This document shows positions 15,464-25,144 of a stretch of 64,000 bases of DNA, one piece after another. Source of the DNA: Massilia sp. CF038 (GTDB lineage Bacteria; Pseudomonadota; Gammaproteobacteria; Burkholderiales; Burkholderiaceae_D); contig NZ_FQWU01000001.1 in NCBI RefSeq assembly GCF_900129765.1, positions 62,001-126,000 of the forward strand, given 5' to 3'. Both the position numbers and the translations under genes were made by a program. The notes under the pieces are model-generated. The model was given only the letters and a program-made list of their open reading frames with translations, was not told the origin of the DNA and ran no database searches. The first letter of the stretch is position 1, and every line of letters starts with the position of its first letter.

Positions 15464-17185
15464 ATGAGCCGCTGGAACGCGCTTTCGCGCGAATCGCGCC
15501 AGACCTTCTGGCGCTCCTTGCAGGCGATGAACGGCACCCGCGTGGTCATTGCGCTGGTGCTGCTGGTCTACCTGATCTTCGACCGCAAGGATTACGACAG
15601 CGGCTACCTGCTGTATGCCGAAACCTGTATCGCCTACCTGATGCTGGCCATTGGCTTCGGAATGCTGACCCATTATCTGCGGCGCCGCTTTCTGCTGCAG
15701 GTGGCACTCCAGGTAGCGCTCGACATTGCCGTCATTTCGACCTTGTACCTGACGGCCGGCGGCGCCCGCAGCGGCCTGGTGATTCTGTATCTGTTCCCCC
15801 TGGCTGGCGCGGCGGTGCTGGCACCGCTCACGGTGGCCCTGTTTTCCGCCTCGGTGGTGGCGCTGTTCCTGCTGGCCGAAACCGTCTACCAGGTGCTGCT
15901 GGGCGACCGCTCGGCGCCGCTGACCCAGGCCGGCCTGTACGGCGTGGTGTTTTTCGCCATCGTGGTGGTGGTCAGCCGCCTGGCGTCCAAGCTGATCGGC
16001 CAGGAAGAACTGGCGGCCCGGCGCGGCATCGACCTCAAGATCCAGCAAGCCATCAACCAGATGGTGATGGCCGATGTGGAAGACGGCATTCTGGTGGTGG
16101 GGCGCGATGGCAGCGTGTTTGCCGCCAATCCGGCCGCGCTGGCCATGCTGGGCCTGATCAGCGAAGAACGCCTGTTCCGCCTGGCCGACATGGAGGCGCT
16201 CGAGCCGGTGGCCCAGGCCTTTACCGCCTGGCTGCTGACGCGCGGCGACGCGCTTGCCGTGGCCCAGCGCGCCGCTTTTGTCACCGTCAAGCCTTACCAC
16301 GAAGACGGCAACGATGGCCTGGGCAGCGCCTGGTCGGGACGGCGCGACGTGTCGGCCCACCTGAAACTGCGCTTTGCCCGGGTCGATACGCCGGACGAGT
16401 CGGCCGAACGCTGTGTGATCTTTTTACAGGACGTGACGGCCATTGAAAATCAGGCCCAGCAACTGAAGCTGGCCTCGATGGGGCGCCTGACCGCCAGCAT
16501 CGCGCATGAAGTGCGCAATCCGCTGTCGGCCATTGGCCATGCCACCGCGCTGCTGGCCGAAGACCTGGGCTCGCCCACCCATACCCGGCTGCTCAAGATC
16601 GTTGCCGACAACGTCACCCGGGTCAACCGCATGGTGGAAGATATTCTGCAGCTCTCGCGCAAGGTGCAGCCGAATGCCGATCCCTTGGAGCTGGGTGAAT
16701 TCCTGCGCGACCTGAAAGGCGAGTTCGATGAAACCCATGGCTTGTCGACGGAGCTGATCTGGCTTGGCAATACGGGCGCGAGCCCGGTACGCTTCGATGG
16801 CTTGCACTTGCGCGAAGTGCTGGTCAATCTGCTCACCAACGCCATCCGCTATGCCAGCGGCGGCGTGGCCTGCATCCGCCTGTATGTACTGACCGACGTG
16901 GGCGGGCGCATGGAACTGCATGTCCAGGACGACGGGCCCGGCATCACGCCAGAGGTGCGCTCGCACCTGTTTGAACCGTTTTATACCACTTCGAACAAGG
17001 GTACCGGGCTGGGTCTGTACCTGGCGCGCGAGCTGTGCCTGAACAACGCGGCCACCCTCGATTATGAATACCGCTTCGATGCCTCGGTGGCCGGCGCCTA
17101 CAAGGCCAGTGGCCGCTTTGTGATCACGTTTGCCCAGCCGATGGTGGTCGAATTTACGCAACTGGAACAGAAAGGCGCACAATGA
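15464..17185 (+). CDS. pilS: Type IV pilus two-component sensor kinase PilS
   Basis: This 573-residue histidine kinase has six N-terminal membrane helices (about residues 25-185), a PAS-like region (about 200-325), the dimerisation box with phosphorylated His348 (SIAHEVRNPLSAIGHA) and a HATPase domain (N box NLLTNAIRYA, then DDGPGI and GTGLGLYLA). It phosphorylates PilR, encoded next with a four-base overlap. Neighbours and helix count fit PilS rather than NtrB. In Pseudomonas, PilS senses pilin in the membrane and controls pilA transcription; pilA is not in this window. Confidence 0.93.
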   Translation: MSRWNALSRESRQTFWRSLQAMNGTRVVIALVLLVYLIFDRKDYDSGYLLYAETCIAYLMLAIGFGMLTHYLRRRFLLQVALQVALDIAVISTLYLTAGGARSGLVILYLFPLAGAAVLAPLTVALFSASVVALFLLAETVYQVLLGDRSAPLTQAGLYGVVFFAIVVVVSRLASKLIGQEELAARRGIDLKIQQAINQMVMADVEDGILVVGRDGSVFAANPAALAMLGLISEERLFRLADMEALEPVAQAFTAWLLTRGDALAVAQRAAFVTVKPYHEDGNDGLGSAWSGRRDVSAHLKLRFARVDTPDESAERCVIFLQDVTAIENQAQQLKLASMGRLTASIAHEVRNPLSAIGHATALLAEDLGSPTHTRLLKIVADNVTRVNRMVEDILQLSRKVQPNADPLELGEFLRDLKGEFDETHGLSTELIWLGNTGASPVRFDGLHLREVLVNLLTNAIRYASGGVACIRLYVLTDVGGRMELHVQDDGPGITPEVRSHLFEPFYTTSNKGTGLGLYLARELCLNNAATLDYEYRFDASVAGAYKASGRFVITFAQPMVVEFTQLEQKGAQ

Positions 17186-18636
17186 GTTCACCCCGAGTAC
17201 TGGTCGTCGACGATGAAGCCGACCTGCGCGAGCTGCTGGAAATCACCCTGGTGCGCATGGGACTCGATGTCGACAGTGCCGAAACGCTGCGCGAGGCACG
17301 CGCCTTTCTGTCCCAGACCGACTACGCGCTGGTGCTCACCGACATGCGGCTGCCGGACGGCCTGGGTCTGGAACTGGTGCGCGAGGTCACGGCCTCGAAT
17401 AAAAGCACGCCGATTGCCGTAGTCACCGCCTATGGCAGCGCCGACAATGCCGTGATCGCCCTCAAGGCCGGCGCTTTCGACTACGTCTCCAAACCGGTGG
17501 TGCTGGATGAATTGCGCGTGATGGTGCAATCGGCCCTGCGCCTGTCGGCGCCCAACCACGATAGCGCCGGCGCCAGCGCCAGCGGCGCCGAGCGGCGCCT
17601 GATCGGCGACTCGGCCGTGGTGCAGGCCTTGCGCAGCCAGATTGCGCGGCTGGCCCGCTCGATGGCGCCGGTGGCGATCACGGGCGAGTCGGGCAGCGGC
17701 AAAGAGCTGGCCGCGCGCGAAATTCACGCCCAGAGCGCGCGCGCCAGCAAGCCTTTCATCGCTGTCAATTGCGGGGCGATTCCCGAAAACCTGATGGAGG
17801 CCGAATTTTTTGGCTATCGCAAAGGCGCCTTCACGGGGGCCGCCGACGATCGCGAGGGTTTTTTCCAGGCAGCCAACGGCGGCACTCTCATGCTTGACGA
17901 AGTTGCCGATCTGCCCCTGGCGATGCAGGTCAAGCTGCTGCGTGCCATCCAGGAGCGGCGCGTGCGCAAGATTGGCGCCACGGCCGAAGAGCCGGTCGAC
18001 GTGCGTCTGATCAGTGCCACCCACCAGGACCTGGCCCAGTGCGTGGAGGCGGGCAAGTTTCGCCAGGATTTGTTTTACCGCCTGAACGTGATCGAGCTGT
18101 CAGTGCCGCCCTTGCGCGAACGCAGCGATGATCTGGCCGTGCTGACCGGCGCCATTCTGGCGCGCCTGGCCGGACCGGGCCAGCGCGCGCGCCTGGGGGA
18201 CGGGGTGCTTGACACCTTGCGTGCATATTCCTTCCCCGGCAATGTGCGCGAACTGGAAAACATCCTCGAACGCGCGCTGGCGTTTGCCAATGACGGCGTG
18301 ATCGAGGTGGGCGATTTATCGCTCAAGGGCGCGCGCGTGGGCGAGGCCGAGCGGGGCGGCGGCGCTGGCGCAGCCACCGCGAGCGTGGTGGAACCGGCGC
18401 CGGCCACGCCCAGCCCGGCGCCCACGCCGCCACCCGGCGCCACGCTGCCTGGCGCTGGCGAGTCGCTGCCCCAGTCGCTGCCCGACTATTTAAACCGGAT
18501 CGAGCATGACATCATCGTGCGGGCCCTGGTCCAGACCCAGTACAACCGGGCCCAGGCCGCGCAACTGCTGGGCGTGAGCTTGCGCCAGCTGCGTTACCAG
18601 ATGCAGAAACTGGCCATTGACGACCCCAAGGCGTGA
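17182..18636 (+). CDS. pilR: Sigma-54-dependent response regulator PilR
   Basis: The 484-residue NtrC-family activator has an N-terminal receiver with phosphoacceptor Asp54 (LTDMRLPDG) and a central AAA+ domain with Walker A GESGSGKE and the sigma-54 contact motif GAFTGA. The C-terminal Fis-type helix-turn-helix is in YNRAQAAQLLGVSLRQLRYQ. A proline/alanine-rich linker of about 50 residues (395-445) separates the last two domains. It would activate pilin gene transcription together with RpoN. The start codon overlaps the pilS stop. Confidence 0.94.
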   Translation: MSSPRVLVVDDEADLRELLEITLVRMGLDVDSAETLREARAFLSQTDYALVLTDMRLPDGLGLELVREVTASNKSTPIAVVTAYGSADNAVIALKAGAFDYVSKPVVLDELRVMVQSALRLSAPNHDSAGASASGAERRLIGDSAVVQALRSQIARLARSMAPVAITGESGSGKELAAREIHAQSARASKPFIAVNCGAIPENLMEAEFFGYRKGAFTGAADDREGFFQAANGGTLMLDEVADLPLAMQVKLLRAIQERRVRKIGATAEEPVDVRLISATHQDLAQCVEAGKFRQDLFYRLNVIELSVPPLRERSDDLAVLTGAILARLAGPGQRARLGDGVLDTLRAYSFPGNVRELENILERALAFANDGVIEVGDLSLKGARVGEAERGGGAGAATASVVEPAPATPSPAPTPPPGATLPGAGESLPQSLPDYLNRIEHDIIVRALVQTQYNRAQAAQLLGVSLRQLRYQMQKLAIDDPKA

Positions 18637-18782
18637 GCCGGGCGCGCCAAAAAACGCACATTGTTGCAGGGGCGTGAGCGGGCGCTAACCCCGCGATCCC
18701 CCTGTTGAGGGCGCTTCCAAATGTCAAGGCCGCACACGCGAATAAATGTCAAAAAAATTAGGATGTTGATTCCAGTTAGGTA

Positions 18783-18811
18783 TTGCGTCCCCCTCGGCTA
18801 GCCACTACAAT
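18783..18811 (+). promoter_or_regulatory. nrdA promoter
   Basis: TTGCGT (18783-18788) and TACAAT (18806-18811) have an ideal 17-base spacer. Transcription would start near 18818, giving a leader of about 255 nt to the nrdA ATG. The -10 box is overlapped by a candidate NrdR box. Confidence 0.7.
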
Positions 18812-18846
18812 TAGTTCTCAAATTTGATCAACGCACTAGATGTAGT
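18803..18846 (+). promoter_or_regulatory. Pair of candidate NrdR boxes
   Basis: CACTACAATTAGT (18803-18815) and CACTAGATGTAGT (18834-18846) match the palindromic NrdR box core (CACTATATATAGT) at 10 and 11 of 13 positions. They are 31 bases apart, about three helical turns, which is the spacing known for NrdR operators. One covers the -10 box, the other lies just after the predicted start site. Confidence 0.72.
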
Positions 18847-18933
18847 AGGTGCTTAGAGAACTTCAGCCAACATGCATAACTCCGCTGCCTTTGAAGAAAT
18901 TGCACAGAAGATAGCGGCTTTTACCCCGAAATA

Positions 18934-18966
18934 ACGAGATTTCCTGCCAGGCATGCTTGGCGGGAT
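18934..18966 (+). other. Hairpin in the nrdA leader
   Basis: CCTGCCA and TGGCGGG pair around GGCATGCT, and a T-rich stretch follows after a few bases. It could be an attenuator-like structure, but the T-tract is interrupted. The rest of 18637-19072, apart from the promoter, shows no gene. Confidence 0.3.
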
Positions 18967-19072
18967 GCGTTGTTTTTGCTTTTAAATAGTGTGTAGACGG
19001 ACCTGTCCTAGCGACAGTCCACTTGTTATAACAATCGGCGCAGCACGACTGCCAGCCGTTCCAGGAGGTCCC

Positions 19073-21997
19073 ATGCAAACAACCCAAGATACTTCGATCA
19101 ATCCATTGCACGTCACACCTGGAAGCGCCAGTCCCGCAGTTGACAGTCACCCGGCCGCCATCGCGGCCAGCGGCGACTACCGCATCATCCGCCGCAACGG
19201 CGCAGTCGTCGCATTTGAACCGTCCAAAATTGCCGTCGCCGTGACCAAGGCCTTTTTGGCCGTCAACGGTGGCCAGGGTGCCGCCTCGGCGCGTGTGCGC
19301 GAACTGGTCGAGCAGCTGACCAATGCCGTGGTGGCCGCGCTGGTGCGCCGCCAGCCATCGGGCGGTACCTTCCACATCGAAGACGTGCAAGACCAGGTCG
19401 AACTGTCGCTGATGCGTTCGGGCGAACATGACGTGGCCCGTGCCTACGTGCTGTACCGCGCCAAGCACATGGAAGAGCGCCGCCTGCAGAAAGAAGCAGC
19501 AGGCGTGTCGGCCACCGTGTCGGCCCCGCAAATTCACGTGATGGATGGCGGCGTGCGCCGTCCGCTCGACATGCAGCAGGTGCGCGACCTGATCAACGCC
19601 GCCTGCGTCGGCCTGGAAAAGCACGTCGATGCCGACGCCATCCTGGCTGAAACCATCAAGAACCTGTACGACGGCGTGCCAGTCGAAGAACTGCACAAGT
19701 CGGCCATTCTGGCCGCGCGCGCGCTGATGGAAAAAGACCCGGCCTACTCGCAAGTGACGGCCCGCATCCTGCTGCACACCATCCGCAAGGAAGTGTTCGG
19801 CCAGGAAGTGCCACAGGCAAAAGCGGCAGCACACTATATAGAGTACTTCCCGCAGTACATCGCCAAGGGCATTGCCAACGAACTGCTTGACCCGGCCCTG
19901 GCCACGTTTGACCTGGCCAAGCTGGCCAAGGCCCTGGTGGCCGACCGCGACCTGCAGTTCGGCTACATTGGCCTGCAAACCCTGTACGACCGCTACTTCC
20001 TGCACGTGCGCGACATCCGCATCGAAATGCCGCAGGCCTTCTACATGCGCGTCGCCATGGGCCTGTCGCTGCGCGAAGAAAACCGCGAAGCGCGCGCCAT
20101 CGAGTTCTACAACCTGCTGTCGAGCTTTGACTTCATGAGCTCGACCCCAACCCTGTTCAACTCGGGCACCCTGCGCTCGCAGCTGTCGTCGTGCTACCTG
20201 ACCACCGTCTCGGACGACCTGGAAGGTATTTACGACGCGATCAAGGAAAACGCGCTGCTGGCCAAGTTTGCCGGCGGTCTGGGCAACGACTGGACCCCGG
20301 TGCGTGCGCTGGGCGCCCACATCAAGGGCACCAACGGCAAGTCGCAAGGCGTGGTGCCGTTCCTGAAAGTGGTGAACGATACTGCCGTGGCAGTCAACCA
20401 GGGCGGCAAGCGCAAGGGCGCCGTGTGCGCCTACCTGGAAACCTGGCACATGGACATCGAGGAATTCCTCGACCTGCGCAAGAACACGGGCGACGACCGC
20501 CGCCGCACCCACGACATGAACACCGCCAACTGGATTCCGGACATGTTCATGAAGCGCGTGATGGAAAAAGGCGACTGGACCCTGTTCTCGCCATCGGATT
20601 GCCCGGACCTGCACGACAAGGTCGGCCGCGCCTTCGAGACCGCCTACCTGGCGTACGAAGCCAAAGCCGCCGCCGGCGAAATCCGCGTCTTCAAGAAGGT
20701 CGCGGCCCTGGACCTGTGGCGCAAGATGCTGTCGATGCTGTTTGAAACCGGCCACCCATGGATCACCTTCAAGGATCCGTGCAACATCCGTTCGCCGCAG
20801 CAGCACACCGGCGTGGTCCACAGCTCCAACCTGTGCACCGAGATCACCCTGAACACCGGTCCGGACGAAATCGCCGTCTGCAACCTGGGTTCGGTGAACA
20901 TGCCTGCGCACATGAAAGAAGGCAAGCTGGACGCCATCAAGCTGCAAAAGACCGTCCGCACCGCCATGCGCATGCTCGACAACGTGATCGACATTAACTA
21001 CTACGCCGTGGAAAAGGCCCGCAATTCGAACCTGCGCCACCGTCCGGTCGGCCTGGGTATCATGGGCTTCCAGGATTGCCTGCACATGATGCGGGTGCCG
21101 TACTCGTCGCAGCAGGCGGTGGAATTTGCCGACCGTTCCATGGAAGCGGTGTGCTACTACGCTTACCTGGCCTCGACCGAGCTGGCCGAAGAACGCGGCC
21201 GCTACGAGTCGTATGAAGGCTCGCTGTGGAGCCGCGGCATCCTGCCGCAAGACTCGATCAAGCTGCTGGCCGAAGAACGCGGCGGCTACCTGGAGCAGGA
21301 TACGTCCGAAGCGATGGACTGGTCGGTGGTGCGCGAGCGCATCAAGCAGTTCGGCATGCGCAATTCGAACTGCGTGGCCATTGCTCCAACCGCAACGATT
21401 TCGAACATCATTGGCGTGTCGGCTTGCATCGAACCGACCTTCCAGAATCTGTATGTGAAGTCGAACCTGTCGGGCGAATTTACAGAAATCAACTCCTACC
21501 TGGTGCGTGACCTGAAGGCGCGCGACCTGTGGGACGAAGTAATGATCGCCGACCTGAAGTACTTCGACGGTTCGCTGGCCAAGATCGACCGCATCCCGCA
21601 AGACCTGCGCGACATCTACGCCACCGCCTTTGAAGTCTCGCCAAGCTGGCTGGTGGAAGCCGCATCGCGCCGTCAGAAATGGATCGACCAGGCCCAGTCG
21701 CTCAATATTTACATGGCTGGCGCTTCCGGCAAGAAGCTGGACGAAACCTACAAACTGGCCTGGCTGCGCGGCCTGAAGACGACGTACTACCTGCGCACCA
21801 TTGCCGCGACCCACATGGAGAAGTCAACCTCCAAGACCGGCGCCCTGAACGCGGTGGCAGTCGATGGCGGCATGTCGGCCAGCGCCATGGCGGCAGCGGC
21901 GCCGGCGGCAGCGGCCGCAGCGACAGTCGAAGACGGCGCAGCGTGCTACCTGCGTCCGGGCGACGATGGCTTCGAGGAATGCGAAGCCTGCCAATAA
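19073..21997 (+). CDS. nrdA: Class Ia ribonucleoside-diphosphate reductase, alpha subunit
   Basis: The 974-residue catalytic subunit reduces ribonucleotides to deoxyribonucleotides under aerobic conditions with NrdB. Two ATP-cone modules lie at the N-terminus (about residues 33-130 and 145-235; [16 protein letters not shown] and [15 protein letters not shown]). The active-site region [24 protein letters not shown] and PTATISNI are present, and the C-terminal tail has the shuttle cysteines (ECEACQ). The frame extends upstream to 18989, but AGGAGG five bases before the ATG at 19073 fixes the start. A low-complexity alanine linker precedes the tail. Confidence 0.97.
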   Translation: MQTTQDTSINPLHVTPGSASPAVDSHPAAIAASGDYRIIRRNGAVVAFEPSKIAVAVTKAFLAVNGGQGAASARVRELVEQLTNAVVAALVRRQPSGGTFHIEDVQDQVELSLMRSGEHDVARAYVLYRAKHMEERRLQKEAAGVSATVSAPQIHVMDGGVRRPLDMQQVRDLINAACVGLEKHVDADAILAETIKNLYDGVPVEELHKSAILAARALMEKDPAYSQVTARILLHTIRKEVFGQEVPQAKAAAHYIEYFPQYIAKGIANELLDPALATFDLAKLAKALVADRDLQFGYIGLQTLYDRYFLHVRDIRIEMPQAFYMRVAMGLSLREENREARAIEFYNLLSSFDFMSSTPTLFNSGTLRSQLSSCYLTTVSDDLEGIYDAIKENALLAKFAGGLGNDWTPVRALGAHIKGTNGKSQGVVPFLKVVNDTAVAVNQGGKRKGAVCAYLETWHMDIEEFLDLRKNTGDDRRRTHDMNTANWIPDMFMKRVMEKGDWTLFSPSDCPDLHDKVGRAFETAYLAYEAKAAAGEIRVFKKVAALDLWRKMLSMLFETGHPWITFKDPCNIRSPQQHTGVVHSSNLCTEITLNTGPDEIAVCNLGSVNMPAHMKEGKLDAIKLQKTVRTAMRMLDNVIDINYYAVEKARNSNLRHRPVGLGIMGFQDCLHMMRVPYSSQQAVEFADRSMEAVCYYAYLASTELAEERGRYESYEGSLWSRGILPQDSIKLLAEERGGYLEQDTSEAMDWSVVRERIKQFGMRNSNCVAIAPTATISNIIGVSACIEPTFQNLYVKSNLSGEFTEINSYLVRDLKARDLWDEVMIADLKYFDGSLAKIDRIPQDLRDIYATAFEVSPSWLVEAASRRQKWIDQAQSLNIYMAGASGKKLDETYKLAWLRGLKTTYYLRTIAATHMEKSTSKTGALNAVAVDGGMSASAMAAAAPAAAAAATVEDGAACYLRPGDDGFEECEACQ

Positions 21998-22009
21998 GCG
22001 TAGACTGGG

Positions 22010-22025
22010 AGGGGCTGCGGCCCCT
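22010..22025 (+). other. Intercistronic hairpin between nrdA and nrdB
   Basis: AGGGGC and GCCCCT pair around a TGCG tetraloop 15 bases after the nrdA stop. No T-tract follows. Such hairpins can stabilise the upstream part of the transcript or modulate the subunit ratio. Confidence 0.45.
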
Positions 22026-22073
22026 TCACTGCTGCAACAAATTAATAAACGTATACACAAGAGGAAGACCATT

Positions 22074-23186
22074 ATGTTGTCCTGGGACGATGAAGCAGCA
22101 AGCGCGCCAGCCGCGCGCCCACCAATGCCTGTGAACGCCAGCGAAGCGGCGCCGGAAGCGGCCGTGGCCAAGCGCGTGCACGCTGACGACAAGCGCATCA
22201 TCAACGGCAAGACTGACGTCAATCAGCTGGTGCCGTTCAAGTACAAATGGGCCTGGGACAAGTACCTGGCCGGCTGCGCCAACCACTGGATGCCGCAGGA
22301 AGTGAACATGCAGCGCGACATTGAGCTGTGGAAAAACCCGAACGGCCTGACCGACGACGAACGCCGTCTGGTCAAGCGCAACCTGGGCTTTTTCGTCACC
22401 GCTGACTCGCTAGCTGCCAACAACATCGTGCTGGGCACCTACCGCCACATCACGGCGCCGGAATGCCGCCAGTACCTGCTGCGCCAGGCCTTCGAAGAAG
22501 CGATCCACACCCACGCCTACCAGTACATCGTCGAGTCACTGGGTCTGGATGAAGCCGAGATCTTCAATGCGTACAACGAGGTCAAGTCGATCCGTGACAA
22601 GGACGAGTTCCTGATCCCGTTCATCAATACCCTGACCGACCCGGCATTTACCACCGGCACCATCGAAAACGACCAGAAGCTGCTCAAGTCGCTGATCGTG
22701 TTCGCCTGCCTGATGGAAGGCCTGTTCTTCTATGTGGGCTTCACCCAGATCCTGGCGCTGGGCCGTCAGAACAAGATGATGGGCGCGGCCGAGCAGTATC
22801 AATACATCCTGCGCGACGAATCGATGCACTGCAACTTCGGCATCGACCTGATCAACACCATCAAGATGGAAAATCCGCTGCTGTGGACCGCCGCCTTCAA
22901 GGACGAGATCAAGCAGCTGTTCCTGAAAGCGGTCGATCTGGAGTACGCCTACGCCGAAGACACCATGCCACGCGGCGTACTGGGTCTGAATGCAACCATG
23001 TTCAAAGGTTACCTGCGCTTCATCGCCAACCGCCGCGCGCAGCAGATCGGCCTGGACGCGCTGTTTGCCCAGGAAGAGAATCCCTTCCCATGGATGAGCG
23101 AGATGATCGACCTGAAGAAAGAGCGTAACTTCTTCGAGACCCGTGTGACCGAATACCAGACCGGTGGCGCCCTGAACTGGGAATAA
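22074..23186 (+). CDS. nrdB: Class Ia ribonucleoside-diphosphate reductase, beta subunit
   Basis: This 370-residue radical-generating subunit shows the di-iron ligand helices, including [15 protein letters not shown] and [14 protein letters not shown]. The tyrosyl radical would then be transferred to NrdA. The frame is open upstream into nrdA, but the ATG at 22074 follows GAGGAAG and matches the usual N-terminus (MLSWDD). The first 40 residues are an alanine/proline-rich extension before the conserved core. It is co-transcribed with nrdA and followed by a strong terminator. Confidence 0.97.
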   Translation: MLSWDDEAASAPAARPPMPVNASEAAPEAAVAKRVHADDKRIINGKTDVNQLVPFKYKWAWDKYLAGCANHWMPQEVNMQRDIELWKNPNGLTDDERRLVKRNLGFFVTADSLAANNIVLGTYRHITAPECRQYLLRQAFEEAIHTHAYQYIVESLGLDEAEIFNAYNEVKSIRDKDEFLIPFINTLTDPAFTTGTIENDQKLLKSLIVFACLMEGLFFYVGFTQILALGRQNKMMGAAEQYQYILRDESMHCNFGIDLINTIKMENPLLWTAAFKDEIKQLFLKAVDLEYAYAEDTMPRGVLGLNATMFKGYLRFIANRRAQQIGLDALFAQEENPFPWMSEMIDLKKERNFFETRVTEYQTGGALNWE

Positions 23187-23205
23187 CGCACAGACGTGTC
23201 GGTAC

Positions 23206-23231
23206 AACCCCGCCCTGGAGGCGGGGTTTTT
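23206..23231 (+). terminator. Terminator of the nrdAB operon
   Basis: AACCCCGCC (23206-23214) and GGCGGGGTT (23220-23228) form a nine-bp stem, followed by a run of T to 23231. Confidence 0.92.
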
Positions 23232-23303
23232 ATTGGGCGAAGCAAACGCGAAACGAACATCGGCCCCCGGCAGCAGCGTCGCCGCCCCAGCCGCGCGCCA
23301 GCC

Positions 23304-23745
23304 ACATCGTCCTCGCGAAGGCGGGGACCCACACCACCTCCGCTCCGCCCGAACGGACGCGCGTGCCGCTACATCGTCCTCGCGAAGGCGGGGACCCACA
23401 CCACCTCCGCTCCGCCTCGACAAATGCCAGTGCGTATTGGCACCACCTCGCCGCTGTCGGCGGACGGTCGCCAGCAGCCTCGATCCGCACCGCCAGCGCG
23501 CCGCTACATCGTCCTCGCGAAGGCGGGGACCCACACCACCTCCGCTCCGCCTCGACAAATGCCAGTGCGTAGTGGCGCCACCTTGCCGCTGTCCGCGGAC
23601 GGTCGCCAGCAGCCTCGATCCGCACTGCCAGCGCGCCGCTACATCGTCCTCGCGAAGGCGGGGACCCACACCACCTCCGCTCCGCCTGGACAAATGCCAG
23701 TGCGTATTGGCACCACCTCGCCGCCGCGGCCGACCGCGCGGCATC
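23304..23745. repeat. 135-bp tandem repeats containing palindrome arms
   Basis: Units starting with ACATCGTCCTCGCGAAGGCG lie at 23371, 23506 and 23641, exactly 135 bases apart; a shortened 67-base unit begins at 23304. Each unit carries one arm of the palindromic element followed by about 100 bases of unrelated sequence (with GACAAATGCCAGTGCGTA). The copies differ at few positions. Long ORFs cross the array on both strands because the period is a multiple of three; they are not considered genes. Confidence 0.88.
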
Positions 23746-24841
23746 GCGCTCCATGTCCAATAAAGCGCTCGCCACTTCGATACATGCGTGCAGCCGATTC
23801 ACGCGCGCGCGACGCGCGATCGCAATCTTGTGGAAAAATCCCAACGCTTTACGCGTGTTTGCGACATGCGGCGCAAAATTATTTTTCGCGTCGCTTCACG
23901 CGCGCAGCGCGCGTCATCGGCGCGCAATCGATGCGCCATTTTTTACACGCGCGGACCATCGCAGCGCCACATGCACGCACCCACCAAGACGGTTTTCGGC
24001 GCGCGTGAGAAGCGCTTTTGCGGCCGGATCAGCGGCCCCCGCCAGCGCGCTGGCCTCGCCATTTTCGCGCGCGCAAGGCGGCTTTTTTGGCCGCCGCACA
24101 GCCGTGTTGGACACGCCAGCACGACACTTTGAGCGCGCATGCAGCGCACTTTGCTCGCTTGCGGCGACGCCAGTCACGCACGCCGAAGTGGCGCAGCAAC
24201 GCAGCTGCGCGCGTGTGCCGGGCGCATAAATCGGACTGGCAAAAAATGACGCGATTAAAAAATAGTCAGACGAATCAATGCATTGCACATGCCGGTGCAT
24301 GATTTGAACTCACATGACGCAGCCGATTCAGCTTGACGAGAAGACGCTGCCGGCGCTGCGATGGTGGCCGCGCCAGCGTTCCGACACGCACGCCGAACCA
24401 ACCCGCGCGCGACTTGCGGCACACCCGCCGGCCGGCAAGCGGCGCGTGCGCATCCATGGTTTTTTTTGGTACCCGCGCGGCGGTTTTTAGCGCAGCGGCG
24501 GATCGCCATGCGGGCACTTCAACGACGCCGCGGCGACGCGCGCGCACGCCGAAAAAAATCGGCGCGCATGCGCCGCGATGCGCACAACGCGGCGCGAAAA
24601 TCGCGGCGGCACGCGCGTCGAAAACACCAAAATCAAAACGCCTTATGTGCGTTGGGCGCGTTCGCGCCAAAAAAAAGTAAACGAATCAGCGCGCGCCAGT
24701 TGCGCACTGACAAGGTTTTCGTGTACTTTACGTGATTGAATTTGTCAAAACGTGAACGCGACTTTTTTTACCGCGCGCGCCGACAAATCAAACGATCAAA
24801 ATGGGAAGCTGATTCAAACAGATATGCACTTAAATTCGACG
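23746..24841. other. CGCG-rich stretch without recognisable genes
   Basis: About 1.1 kb is crowded with CGCGC and GCGCG words mixed with short A or T runs (for example ATTTTTTACACGCGCG). ORFs of up to 130 codons occur on both strands, but they are arginine/alanine-rich, overlap each other, lack ribosome binding sites and match no family I know. The composition differs from the neighbouring coding DNA. It could be decayed coding sequence, foreign DNA or a nucleoid-protein binding region. It ends at an orphan terminator. Confidence 0.6.
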
Positions 24842-24895
24842 AAAAAAAATAGCCGCACTGCCTGATCCTGTTCAGGCATGGCGGCTTTTTCTTTT
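24842..24895. terminator. Orphan bidirectional terminator
   Basis: AGCCGC and TGCCTGA pair with TCAGGCA and GCGGCT around a TCCTGT loop, with a two-base internal mismatch. Eight A precede the stem and five T follow it. No gene ends near it on either strand. Confidence 0.8.
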
Positions 24896-25144
24896 CAGCG
24901 ATGTGCAGGTCGACGAGATGAACAGCTAACTTGAAACACCCGATTTGTCCTCCGAAGTTGGGAGGGCTAAAGCTGAAGTGCTGCAAAAGTGAGGAGTTGC
25001 AGCAGTTCAGCTGGTGCCGAATTCATTAGCATAAACAGGGAACACGTTTGTGCCGATGAATAATTCGCCTGACCTAGTTACGGGTCGGACGGGTTTTAAT
25101 CTTGTAGCGTGATTTTTTCCCATCGCAGATGAAGGAGAACCCAA

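Noticed and set aside
18847-19072. Riboswitch (cobalamin type) in the nrdA leader
   Set aside because: No B12-box-like sequence is visible and class Ia enzymes do not use cobalamin; only a simple hairpin is seen.
18863-21814. 983-codon ORF opposite nrdA
   Set aside because: It is the antisense shadow of nrdA, arising from GC-rich codon use; nrdA carries all family motifs and the shadow has none.
23304-23745. Possible CRISPR array because of regularly spaced repeats
   Set aside because: The repeated unit is 135 bases, almost the whole unit is conserved (no unique spacers), and no cas gene is nearby. It is a tandem repeat built around a palindrome arm.
22536-23844. Minus- and plus-strand ORFs with repeated SRRRGPT/PSSRRRG-like peptides over the palindromes
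   Set aside because: These are translations of palindromic repeat DNA in different frames; the 135-bp period being divisible by three keeps the frames open.
23746-24841. Small basic proteins (Arg/Ala-rich ORFs of 70-130 codons)
   Set aside because: Overlapping ORFs on both strands, no ribosome binding sites, no recognisable family and odd base composition make them unlikely genes.
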